This document shows, piece by piece, positions 55,018 through 64,000 of a stretch of 64,000 nucleotides of DNA. Each line of letters starts with the position of its first letter. Position 1 is the stretch's first letter. The DNA comes from Heterodera schachtii. Its lineage: Eukaryota; Nematoda; Chromadorea; Rhabditida; Heteroderidae. Location: the NCBI GenBank assembly GCA_023374025.1, contig SIJG01000151.1:19069-83068 (forward strand), in the 5' to 3' direction. Below the pieces are notes generated by a model, which saw only the letters and a list, made by a program, of their open reading frames with translations, searched no databases and was not told the origin of the DNA. Made by a program: the position numbers and the translations under genes.

Positions 55018-55451
55018 CCGTATTTGCTCTTTTTATGTGCCATGGTATATTATTTTTCAACCTCCTCTTTTGTCTGAAAATTAGGTCACTATTCGTCACT
55101 ATCTCGGACTTTTTGCCACTATTTTATGACTATTTTGGAATTTTTACTCATTATTTTAGTTAACTATTTCGAGATTTTCCGTCACTAAAAGTAGCGACCC
55201 TACTCTGATGATGATGCAGGGCTGGATGGAGTCGGAGATGACAACGAATTGTTCATTTATTAGCCCCTTTTACTGTTGAATTGATTTTTTTTTTGGAAAA
55301 TGTGCCAAATAAATTATTAAAAAATTCTATTTATCCCCCCTGGCACATAAATGGAGACTGGTAGATTATTTTTCAACCTCCTCAGAAAGGGTACATAATT
55401 GGAGACCGGCAGTTTAATGGAGACTGGCACATAAAAAGAGCAAATACGGTT
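55018..55451. mobile_element. TIR element with GGAGACTGGCACATAAA word, nested MITE half
   Basis: ACCGTATTTGCTCTTTTTAT and GTGCCA at the left are inverted at the right as GGCACATAAAAAGAGCAAAT. GGAGACTGG and GGAGACCGG words repeat in the right arm. 55081-55204 is half of an AATAGTGAC-word MITE (ends TAGCGACCCTA) inside it. Confidence 0.6.
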
Positions 55452-55454
55452 TTT

Positions 55455-55535
55455 TTTAATTGGCGCAATACGAAATGGGCGACGCAACCAGAAATTTAGA
55501 TGTAATCCCAATTTTGGGTAACCTGAACTTCGACA
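55455..55535 (-). pseudogene. Relic of the 62.1 kb secreted-protein gene
   Basis: ACGCAACCAGAAATTTAGAT, GTAATCCCAATTTTGGGTAA matches 62585-62635 in the same orientation, the part of exon 1 encoding VTQNWDYISNFWF. Frameshifted and short. Confidence 0.55.
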
Positions 55536-55819
55536 CGATCTAAATAAAATTGCTCAATTAATTGATTAGTTATAAAAATACGAATTTAAATAAGGTTGTT
55601 TCGGAGGCCAAAAAATCAGAATGTGCTGTACGGTTTCGAAGTCCCAAAACAATGCCGTGGTCTTCATTTGGAATTATAGGTTAAAAAAATTCCGAAATCC
55701 TGACCCCGAATTTCAAAATTTAATTGTTTTCAAAATTTTTTTAAAAAGCATCGACATTTTATTCATTAAATTTAAGATTTTATATTATTTCCTAATAATT
55801 TATTCGATTCGCTAGAAAA

Positions 55820-55905
55820 TCGGGCTGGCGCCGAAACGGTCCATTCCCCCAGACCTTTTCGTAAAAATTTTGGTTGACCCCAGCCCTCCCCCTTTTTTAA
55901 TGTAT
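55820..55905. repeat. Half-copy of the poly-G element
   Basis: AAAATTTTGGTTGACCCC, CCTCCCCCTTTTTTAATG and TATGG are the inverted left end of the 53.9 kb element. Confidence 0.6.
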
Positions 55906-56085
55906 GGTCCGAAGTAATCGTCAGGCGACGTTTTGGGTGCACCATGGTTTGAGGTCACTTATTCCTCATATTTTGTTCCATGTGGCACAGTAGTGCCATC
56001 GTCAAATCATAGCCATATCGATTTTTTATGCAATGATTGACGAATGAATGAGTTTTACATTAGAAATGCCAATTTTCATTCCTAG

Positions 56086-56325
56086 GCAAATGCCTGCGGC
56101 ACCTTTCTCTACATCACAACCATGGAGATTTTGCCGCACGAGTTTTCTCTCTCCTCCGACGCTCATCAGCACCAATTTGGCATTTCGTCAAACACAAGTG
56201 CAACCTTTGCTATGGTGATCAGGGGCCAAAAGGTTGCCTTACTACTGATCGTTTCGCTCTGATCACCGCCTTTGTCGCCATTTTCCCGGACGCCGACGAT
56301 AGCAATGGGCAACGGATTAATTTGA
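56086..56325 (+). pseudogene. ZIP transporter C-terminal exon, copy 2
   Basis: After TTCCTAG the exon reads GTFLYITTMEILPHEFSLSS, DAHQHQFGISSN, and IRGQKVALLLI, the transmembrane 7 and 8 region. One base is missing after CTGATC, so the frame changes to a TGA before the last membrane helix, whose sequence (ITAFVAIFPD) follows in another frame. The preceding exon (HK..FSLG) present in copy 1 is not found here. Confidence 0.7.
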
Positions 56326-56459
56326 TGAGGATTAATGAATTAAAATTTAATTTTGTGCAATCTTTTTTAATGTGCCATCATTTTTATTTGCAATTTTTAT
56401 AAAGTTCTAATTGCATTTTTTTGTTCATTTACATTTTTTAATTGTGAAATCTGCCGCCT

Positions 56460-56992
56460 CATTACCCGTGCTGAGACGATGCGAAAAAACTCAGTGATTG
56501 ATAAAATAATTAAAATTAATTATTGTATTCATAAATTCATATAATTATATTGAAGTATTTTTTTGAATTATAATAGTATTTAATTTTAAAAATGAATAAT
56601 GCTTTAAGGTTATTTTAAGCCAGGAAAATTAGAGAACTGAATAAATCATGGTTTATACGGCTAGCTTAAGGCCTAACAGCGGAATTTACATGGATAAAAT
56701 CATAAAAAAATATGAAAAAGATATTTGTGCAAAAAAATCTAGAACAAATTTAAATTTATATTTAAATATTAAGGCCTTAAGCAAGCCGTTAAACCATGAT
56801 GGCCTTTTTTACGAAATGCACTAGCACCATTTAAATAGCCCTGCTGAAGTAAATAAAAAAGTTTATTCATTTTTAAAAATTTTAAATAATGTTATAATTC
56901 AAAATAACTTCAATATAATTTATAAGAATAATTAAATTTAATTATTTTATCAATCACTGAGTTTTTTTCGCATCGACCTAGCACCCCCATGA
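56460..56992. mobile_element. Foldback element with GATGCGAAAAAACTCAG ends
   Basis: GTGCTGAGACGATGCGAAAA and CTCAGTGATTGATAAAATAA at the left are inverted at the right (CTTTTTTTCGCATCGACCTA region). Arms of about 150 bp, AT-rich centre with GGCCTTAAGC and inverted TTAAGGCCT. Absent from unit 1 of the duplication. Confidence 0.8.
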
Positions 56993-57545
56993 CCGACCAT
57001 ACGTTTTATTTACCGTTTCCCAACAATTTAATTTCTGTATACGTTTTGGGGCTGAATTTAAAATTGGAATTAAGGTTTTAAATTTTTTAAGGGGAGGGGG
57101 AGGCTTCCCACATGTGTTTATGCTCATTTCCGTTTGGCATTATCAAGAATTTTATTTACGATCAGTTGCGGTTGTGCTAGTTATGCTTCCCTAATGCTTC
57201 TTCTTTTCATTGAACTGTACTTATGATTGTTCACAATGCCATTTTTTTTCTTAAAAAAAGATGAGAAATGCAAAAAAAAATAACAACTTTTTAATCAAAA
57301 TATGCCCGATAAAATTCGAAAATTTTGAGTTCAATGGGCATTTTTCGGTATATTTATAGAGCATAAATCAGTAATCATAATTATGATGATATCGGAAAAT
57401 TGGAAATCGCCGAAAATTTTATTATTTTTGAAAATAAATGAAATACCAATTAACTTAAAAACACAATTTCCTTAGTTAAAGAAAGAAAGAGAGAAAAAGT
57501 TATAAGAAAATTTAACTTGCAATTCAAATGTTTAATGATAATAAC

Positions 57546-58113
57546 TAGGGCTAATATTTATAGGCTCTAAAAACCGCCAAAATAGGTAGGCTTTAGGCTC
57601 TAAAAAACCCCCAAAATAGGCTCTAAAAAATGGAAAATAGGCACTAAAAAACCTCATTTTTAGGGGTGTAAAATGGCAAAAATTTATTAAAAAATTCTAC
57701 AAAATCAATATTGAGTTACATTATTTTTTTAAATTCAAAAATTGTCCAAAAAAAATTTTAAAGAAGATTTTTAAGAAAATTTTCATTTCTTAGGGGTGCA
57801 TTTTTCAAAAAATTTTTGAGTTGATTCTAGGGGTGTATTTTTGAAAATTTTCAAAAATCTATTCTTAGGGGTGTATTTTTCGTTTTTATTGCATTTTTGT
57901 TAATAAATTTGGGCAAAATGCCAAAATAGGCAAAAATAGGCTCTTTCAAAATTTTTTAGGCTTTTTAGGCGCTAAAAATAAAAGCCTAGAAAATAGGCAC
58001 TAATAACTCGAAAAGTAGCTTAACAACAGCCCAAAAAAACATGTTTTTCGTGCGTTTCAGGCCACGGGGAGCTCAGGAAAAAAATAGGCTTTTGCCTAAA
58101 AATGTGATCCCTA
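57546..58113. mobile_element. hAT-like MITE, AAAATAGGCT word
   Basis: Ends TAGGGCTAATATTTATAGGC and (inverted) TAGGGATCACATTTTTAGGC. AAAATAGGC(T) recurs about ten times. Centre has TTCTTAGGGGTGTATTTTT and ATTGCATTTTTGTTAATAAA as in the AATAGTGAC family. No perfect target duplication. 56993-57545 otherwise is duplicated ZIP 3-prime flank. Confidence 0.75.
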
Positions 58114-58174
58114 GCTAGTCAAAACTCTGTGTCCTCTTTTAAATTAATTATTTTTAACTCAAAAAACGAAAAAA

Positions 58175-58402
58175 AAAACCGTATCATGCCGATGCCCGAA
58201 TTCTTGCAAAGGTTCAGAACTATTACGCCGACATTCCCAACAATGATGATCACAATTATGTTAACCGCCCTTTTGTCAAAATTTGTTATTTTCAATAAAA
58301 CATTTTTTGGAACTTTGAAAAATTCTTTGATTTATTTAGAGCCCAAACGTGTGGGGCCCAGCAAACAGCGAAATGTTGATGTATTTGATGAAATTTTGCT
58401 CA
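58175..58402 (+). other. Coding-like fragments of unknown gene
   Basis: 58185-58285 reads YHADARILAKVQNYYADIPN and NDDHNYVNRPFVK in one frame; 58339-58399, after TTTATTTAG, reads EPKRVGPSKQRNVDVFDEIL and ends at GTGAGG. The two do not join in phase with a standard donor. EPKRV also occurs in the 33.2 kb orphan gene. Not recognised. Confidence 0.3.
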
Positions 58403-58802
58403 GAAATGTGAGGGTAAAATTGTTCATTTTTCTGATAAAATTATCTTATAAATAGAAAAGCTGTCAGTTGAATAATTGCAGCAGAGAACTTCGTAAATCT
58501 AAATCCAATGACCAATTAAAGAAAACTTCGATTTGGCATTTTCATCATTCGAAATAAAAAAAAAATTATTTTGAAAATATGAAAATTGATTTTATGAGTA
58601 TATTTTTCAATTTTCTTGAAGTTTTTGGAAAATTTACAAATTTCTTCTTTTTTTGGTCCGTGTCCCATTCGCTCCGCACTCGATACACAGCAGCAGGACG
58701 TTCCATGACATCCCAAATCCCAGCTTTTTCGAGCCCCGGAATATCCCGTAACTATTAAATGTGATATACAAATATATAATATAATTATTGTCATTTTATT
58801 AC

Positions 58803-59428
58803 TAGGGCTGCGACTTTTAGTGACGAAAAATCTCAAATAGTTAACTAAAATAGTGAGTAAAAATGCTGAAATAGTGACAAAATAGTGCCAAAAAGTCCAA
58901 AATAGTGACGAATAGTGACATAATTTTCAGCCAAAAATTAAGCTAAAATAATTTTATTCACTGAATGCAGTTGAAAATGAGGGTACATTTCTTTTCTAAT
59001 ATTTTCTTAGCAAATATTGAACTTTTTAAATCAAAAAATTTTCAAGAAAAAAAAATTTGCGGATGAATTTTGAGAAAATTTTTTCAATTCTTAGTGGTGT
59101 AATTTTTAAAAAATTTTTGGTCGATTCTTAAGGGTGTATTTTTCTGAAATTTTTTTAAGTCGATTCTTAGGGGTGTATTTTCGGTTTTTATTGCATTTTT
59201 GTTAACAAAATTATCAAAAAATGTCGAAATAGTGAAAAAATAGTGACAAAACGCCAAAATAGTGAATTTTCACTATTTTAGTTACTAAGCGCCAAAATAG
59301 TGATTTCTAGTGACCGATAGTGAGATCCAAATCGAAAAATTTCAACGCAGAAATGCGTTTTTTGAGCTCCTTTCTTCAAAACAATTGAGCAAAAAAAATT
59401 AGTTAAATCACTAAAAATCGCAGCCCTA
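58803..59428. mobile_element. hAT-like MITE, AATAGTGAC word, copy 2, with paralogous empty site
   Basis: Ends TAGGGCTGCGACTTTTAGTG, inverted at right; target duplication TTTATTAC (58795-58802, 59429-59436). Unit 1 of the segmental duplication has a single TTTATTAC at 50666-50673 with no insertion. Confidence 0.95.
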
Positions 59429-59689
59429 TTTATTACTTTTGGACCAATCAATTTATAAAATAGCATTTTCAATTTCTTTACATTTTTTATGATTTTCTAT
59501 TTCGATCCATTGAAGTAAATCTTTAAATAATTTAAATGCTACAAAACACAATTATTTATGGAGAAATCAGAATAGTGACTAACAAATGTGATCACTTTCT
59601 TTTTTTATGTAAATACATGTTTTTTTCCTGGATTCTCCATAGCCTAATTAGTAGGAAAAACACTTTCTTTTTCGTGTTTGCGAACAAAA

Positions 59690-60165
59690 ATCGGGACTTT
59701 TATTTACATATTTTTATATATTCCGAGCTTTTTATACATACTTACATATTTCGAGGGGGTTTTTTTTTTTACATATTTTGGACTTTTTAGCATTTTTTTA
59801 ATGATTTTTTTGAGAATTTATAAAAATTTATCAAAATTTTTTGTCAAAAATTTAAAAAATTTTTTGAAAAGGTACTCCTAAAAATCGTTTTTTTTCAAAA
59901 AAAGAGATATTAAAAATCAATTTTTAAAATACTAAAAATGTGATTCTAAGCCTATTTAGGTCTTTTTGTGGCATTTTGTGCCTATTTTACTTTTTACGAT
60001 GAATTTTTATCCAAAAAATAAGCATTTTATAAATTTTATTTACATATTTTAGTACATATTTGGGGGTTTTTGTACATATTGCATACATATTTTAGCATTT
60101 TTTATACATATTTTATTTACATATTTCGCGATTTTTCTTAAATAAAAAAAGAAGCCCTGATAATA
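59690..60165. repeat. Word repeat TTACATATTTT
   Basis: TTTACATATTTT and TACATATTT words in both arms; the right end, inverted, reads CAGGGCTTC, later GAAAAATCGCGAAATATGTA, the same layout as the TAGGG elements. Left end not defined. Confidence 0.5.
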
Positions 60166-60204
60166 ACCAGCCATTTACCGGCTCAAAATAAAAAACATAA
60201 TAAT

Positions 60205-60827
60205 TAGGGATGCGACTTTTAGTGACGAAAAATCCCAAAATAGTTAACTAAAATAGTGAGTAAAAATCCCAAAATAGTGAAGAAATAGTGACAAAAAGTC
60301 CGAAATAGTGACGAATAGTGACATAATTTTCAGCCAAAAATTGAGCAAAAAAAATTTTATTCACTGATTGCAGTTACAAATGAGCTACATTCCTTTCTTC
60401 CATTTGTTTAGCAAATATTGAAATTTTTAAACCAAAAATTTTGTCAAGAAAAAAAATTTGGGGGAAAAACTTTTATGAAAATTTTCCAATTCTAACTGGT
60501 ATTTTTTGAAAAATTTTTAGGTCGATTCTTAGGGGGGTATTTTTTGAAAAAAAATTTAGGTTGATTCTTAGGGTGTATTTTTTTGTTTTTATTACATTTT
60601 TGTTAAGGAATTTTCCAAAAATGTCGAAATAGTGAAAAAATAGTGACGAAACGCCAAAATAGTGATTTTTAACTATTTTAGTGACGAAGTCGCCGAAATA
60701 GTGATTTCTAGTGACCGATAGTGACATCAGAATCGAAAATTTTTAATGCAGAAATGCGTTTTTTGAGCTCCTTTCTTCAAAACAATTGAGCAAAAAAAAA
60801 GTTTTTTCACTAAAAGTTGCTTCCCTA
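60205..60827. mobile_element. hAT-like MITE, AATAGTGAC word, copy 3
   Basis: Ends TAGGGATGCGACTTTTAGTG, inverted at right with two changes; target duplication ATAATAAT (60197-60204, 60828-60835). Same internal layout as copies at 29.2 and 58.8 kb. Confidence 0.9.
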
Positions 60828-60835
60828 ATAATAAT

Positions 60836-61407
60836 TTTAACTAAACGAATAAACTTGTAAAATTTCATACGTGGCTTACTTTTCATTTTTTCATCACTAT
60901 CTTTTATTTGCCATAATTATTCAATTTCATTGCAAATAATTTGCATAAGAAAGTTTATAAATAAAATAAATGAAAAATAGCATATTTTTTTTAAATTGAG
61001 CATTCTTAAGTAATTCATTTGGTTTCAATTTTTGGGTTTTATTTAGCCAATTGAAATAATTTGCAATTTTAAAGGAAAATAATTAAGATAAATTATTAAA
61101 ATCCAGAATACAGTCCACTGCAAAAATGTTTTTAGTCGATGAACAAATTCCTGATCCATTTCAGACTTTTTTTGATCGCATTCAAAGATGCAACTTTTGA
61201 CCTCGCTTCTTCAGACTCCATTAATATTGAGTCATTCGGACAAATGACAATGATTGTTTAATCGAAAATAATTGAAGGGTAAAATTATTTTTATTCATAC
61301 AAAACTAAATTGTCGCAAAAAATAAGAATATAACAAACAGAGTTAATTTTAAGACTATATTAATAGGGGTAGGAATTTTAGTTTTGTTTCTTTATCCAGA
61401 ATAATGG
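60836..61407. other. AT-rich intergenic DNA
   Basis: No gene or clear repeat seen. Confidence 0.45.
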
Positions 61408-61415
61408 TTTTTGAC

Positions 61416-62077
61416 TAGAGCCCGGATTTTTATGTGCTAAAAATCCTGAAATATGTAATAAAATATGTGCTAAAAAATGCTGAAATATGTGCTAAAAACC
61501 CCCAAAAATGCCAAAATATGTGCTAAAATATGTGTTAAAAATTGAAAAAATAAGTGTGTTTTTACATAAAAATTCCCAAAAATCTCATTCTTTATCATTT
61601 TTAGCCCATACAACGCAAATCAAATACATTTCGAAGTGTTTGGGGTAAAATTGTCTTTTTTTGATAAATCATTTCTATAAATTGAAAGTTCCAGCAGAGA
61701 ACTTCGAAATCCAATGACGAATTAATGAATTCGAGATTTCATTAGTTTCTACAATCGAAGAAAAAATTTTTTAATTTAAAAATTATGTTAAGAATTAGGA
61801 AAAAAGTCGATTTTCAGGTGTGTATTTTTCAATTTTCTTGTATTTTTATTGCAAATTTTTCTCAAAAATGCCAAAATATGTGCAAAATATGTGCCAAACC
61901 CCAAAATATGTGCGATATGTTTTTATGTGCCAAAACGCCAAAATATGTGTTTTTATGTTTTTATAAGTCGCTCTAAATCGAAAATTGTTCGGAGAAAATA
62001 CGATTTTTGGGCTTCTCTCGCCACAACTAAAACGCAGAAAAAATATGTAAAAAACATAAAAATCCGGGCTGGCTCTA
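61416..62077. mobile_element. hAT-like MITE, AAATATGTGC word
   Basis: Ends TAGAGCCCGGATTTTTATGT and (inverted) TAGAGCCAGCCCGGATTTTT; target duplication TTTTTGAC (61408-61415, 62078-62085). AAATATGTGC(T) recurs about nine times, with AAAAATCC between words as in the other families. It ends 28 bp from the stop codon of the downstream secreted-protein gene. Confidence 0.92.
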
Positions 62078-62104
62078 TTTTTGACATACAAATGCGTTTC
62101 AAAA

Positions 62105-62690
62105 TTACAAAAACAGGAACAGCTTATACAATTCATCATTTGTGGTGAATAAATGGTGTGCATACATCTCAACATATCCAAAGCCGGAATAATTTAAAAA
62201 TTGATTCGCAGATAATCCAATTGGGATTACACAGGCTTTTGAGGTCCAAGTGCTTATGTGGAGGATCACAAAACTGCGGAATCGTGAATGTTCGGTTAAG
62301 TCGCCTGTTTGCTGCTCAATTGTTGCGATCATCGTACCAAGGTCAAACAGTTTGTCATTTTGCCTGAAATAAATAAATAAATAGTTTTTGCCTTTTTCTA
62401 CAAAATTCCCAATTTGATTGTTAAAATAACGATTTTCACCGTATAACAGATTCGATCGCATTTTTTTTCGAACCAAACCATTCGAGGGCAATTGTTGCCC
62501 TTGCCTGGGCACTTGTTCTGTGGCGTAATATCACAAAGTTAATCAAATTAAAATGCTTTAAATATGCGCAATAGGCAGATGGACAACGAAACCAAAAATT
62601 GGAGATGTAATCCCAGTTTTGCGTAACAAGAACTTGGGACACGTATCTTAACAAAATGAATATTATGATGAGAAAATCTGCCCGATTCAT
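62105..62690 (-). CDS. Secreted protein of unknown function, 169 aa
   Basis: Exons 62440-62690 (251 nt) and 62105-62363 (259 nt) join in phase to 510 nt. The product starts MNRADFLIIIFILLRYVSQV, a signal peptide with likely cleavage near VTQ|NWD. The mature part includes WFRCPSAYCAYLKHFNLINF, ATIALEWFGSKKNAIES, then NDKLFDLGTMIATIEQQTGD and CVIPIGLSANQF. Three cysteines are in the mature region. Donor CG|GTGAAA and acceptor TTTATTTCAG are standard. No domain recognised. A short relic of exon 1 lies at 55.46 kb. Small size, secretion and duplication would suit a parasitism protein, but there is no direct evidence. Confidence 0.6.
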
Positions 62691-62839
62691 TGAATTCTTA
62701 AAAGACAAGTTACCTATCAGGTAATTTTAGCGACAAAAAATTTGATTATGCAATTCGGGCTTCTTCGCCCCAACACATGATCATTATTTGGAATTCATGA
62801 TACAAACTCCAAAATCCAGAACCAGAAACGGATCACAAA

Positions 62840-63125
62840 TCTAAACTCTGGTTTGCCCAATTTCGAACTCCGGACCATAATTCGAACAAAAAAAAATTTT
62901 CAATGTGCGGAAAAACTTCGAATGCATTTAGCACCTATTTAATTTGATGCAAAACAATTATTAGTTTAATAAATAACGCAGTTTGCGCGAAAATTTGGTC
63001 TATTTAACGAGTATTTTGAAAAATCAATTTTTGGTTCGAATTTGTGTGTGCGGGGTTCGGAACTGGGCAATTCCAAGTCAGATTCGTAATCAGCACCATC
63101 GAAAACCACTGGAAACTGATTTTAA
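62840..63125. repeat. FB foldback copy
   Basis: Left arm CAATTTCGAACTCCGGACCA and right arm TGCGGGGTTCGGAACTGGGC, then CAGCACCATCGAAAACCACT; core of the FB family in inverted orientation around an AT-rich spacer. Confidence 0.6.
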
Positions 63126-63226
63126 GCGCAAACCAAAAAGTAAAATTAGAAAACCCCATTCTCCAGGATTGACATATTTTTGTTTTATTAAAAGTAATTT
63201 TTTTTCTTTATAAATTGCATTCATAT

Positions 63227-63371
63227 GAAATTACCCTAGTGGTCCTCTTGACAAAACTTCATTGTTGATGCGATTTGCAGTCGTGTTGTAGGCGTACGGG
63301 TCACTAATGTCTTTGGTAATTTCACATTTGATATTCCTTATGACTTCTTCTGGCCACGCGTCACTCTGCGG
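63227..63371 (-). other. Last exon of an unrecognised gene
   Basis: After TTTCTTCCGCAG (minus strand, 63382-63371) the frame reads SDAWPEEVIRNIKCEITKDI, then SDPYAYNTTANRINNEVLSR and GPLG with TAA. Good acceptor and biased composition suggest a real terminal exon; earlier exons would lie toward higher coordinates, through the GC-rich island or outside the window. Confidence 0.4.
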
Positions 63372-63439
63372 AAGAAACGAAAAATTTTGTTAAATGGTAA
63401 AAATGAAGCGCCAGAAAAAGATATGAAATTTTTATAATT

Positions 63440-63800
63440 GTAAGGCGTAAAAGGGATCAGCCAATAGCAGGGAGGGACCGCCCCGTTGGGATCCCGCCCA
63501 AGAGCCCCCTTATAAGCTCGGGATTTCCTTCCCAGAGGGATCACAACATCTCAGTCGACTTATCAGCCATTCATCCTATTCAATTCCCCATCCATCGATC
63601 TCGTCCCCCTTCTCCAGCCCAGGGAGAGCTCAGCGCGCGGGCTACGGCCCGGGATGGACAAGAGGGGATCCGTGGGACTGGCACAACTCTAACTGGTAGC
63701 ACCGGATGGTTCTGACCAAATCCTGGGCCCAAGGGTTTGGTTCGGAGTGGAATTGAATGGGTGCTGATCACCCCGGGGAGGGCTTTGGCCCTGAGCTCAA
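63440..63800 (+). promoter_or_regulatory. GC-rich island with CCAAT and TATA motifs
   Basis: This 360-bp stretch is far more GC-rich than the rest of the window. On the plus strand it has CAGCCAATAGC (63459-63469), then TTATAAGCTC (63510-63519), then CACAACATCTCAGTC about 25 bp downstream, the spacing of a CCAAT/TATA promoter. It could be the promoter or 5-prime end of a mobile element (LTR-like) or of a host gene; no long ORF follows. Not recognised. Confidence 0.35.
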
Positions 63801-64000
63801 TATTCCGGCCGATGCCGGCCAACAAACACTAAAAAAAAAAGAAAGAGAGGTGTTGGCTGATGCCGGCCAATGGAAAATGAATTTCGGCCGATGCCGGCAA
63901 ATGAAAAATGCCGATGCCGGCTGAAAAGAAAATAAATTTTAGCCGATGCCGGCCATGAAAAAAAGAGAAAAAATGCCGATGCCGGCTGAAAAGAAAATAA
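63800..64000. repeat. GCCGATGCCGGC word array, cut by window end
   Basis: GGCCGATGCCGGCC and CCGATGCCGGC occur at least seven times, separated by A-rich spacers such as AAAGAAAATAAA. The layout matches the word arrays at element ends elsewhere in the window, so this is probably one end of a further element. Confidence 0.65.

Larger units (their letters stand above)
55900..59600. repeat. Segmental duplication, unit 2
   Basis: Collinear with 48300-50850. Unit 2 carries three insertions missing from unit 1 (56.46-56.99, 57.55-58.11, 58.80-59.43 kb) and lacks the 49.4 kb element. Confidence 0.75.

Overview
The window looks like a repeat-rich nuclear contig from a plant-parasitic cyst nematode (Heteroderidae, Globodera/Heterodera type). 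The evidence is AT-rich DNA, small phase-conserved introns with GT..TTTCAG borders, a collagen Gly-X-Y relic, degenerate TTAGGC telomere-like repeats, and above all nine copies of a multi-exon gene family that I recall only from cyst nematodes (F-box-like N-terminus; no experimentally defined function known to me). The species cannot be fixed from the sequence.

Layout. 2.8-46.3 kb holds the nine family copies, strictly alternating in strand: A(-) 2.8-5.0, B(+) 5.8-7.0, C(-) 7.9-9.4, D(+) 9.7-10.9, E(-) 15.7-16.7, F(+) 16.9-18.2, H(-) 20.6-21.9, I(+) 42.2-43.6, J(-) 45.0-46.3. They form two subfamilies: group 1 (A, E, F, H, I; 11-nt first exon, MNRR/MNKR start) and group 2 (B, C, D, J; MSDN start). 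H is fully intact (365 aa). E is an in-frame internal-deletion product (253 aa). D ends early at a stop (322 aa). B has lost its first exon. A, C, F, I and J are frameshifted or truncated. Between them lie two hAT transposons (11.8-14.4 kb, with an intact 620-aa transposase over seven exons; 22.7-25.3 kb, frameshifted), a Tc1/mariner deletion derivative, and relics of ubiquitin-like, collagen and M12B metalloprotease genes.

28-36 kb and 53-62 kb are dominated by nonautonomous terminal-inverted-repeat elements, many with perfect 8-bp target duplications. Their shared backbone carries a short word repeated through both arms, and the word differs from family to family. A second set with long inverted arms made of tandem words (1.98, 18.4, 35.7, 39.7, 46.7 kb) appears Mutator-like, because one copy holds a MULE transposase relic.

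Other genes: a MATH-domain protein (37.5-38.2 kb, intact, 145 aa), a secreted protein of several ubiquitin-like domains (50.9-52.1 kb, intact, 396 aa), a two-exon secreted protein of unknown function (62.1-62.7 kb, 169 aa), and two damaged copies of the C-terminal half of a ZIP-type metal transporter (48.4-49.1 and 56.1-56.3 kb) inside a segmental duplication. The window ends in a GC-rich island with CCAAT and TATA motifs next to GCCGATGCCGGC word repeats. No tRNA, rRNA or CRISPR array could be supported. Exon borders were set by eye from splice motifs and frame agreement between paralogs; family names rest on motif recognition, not on a database search.
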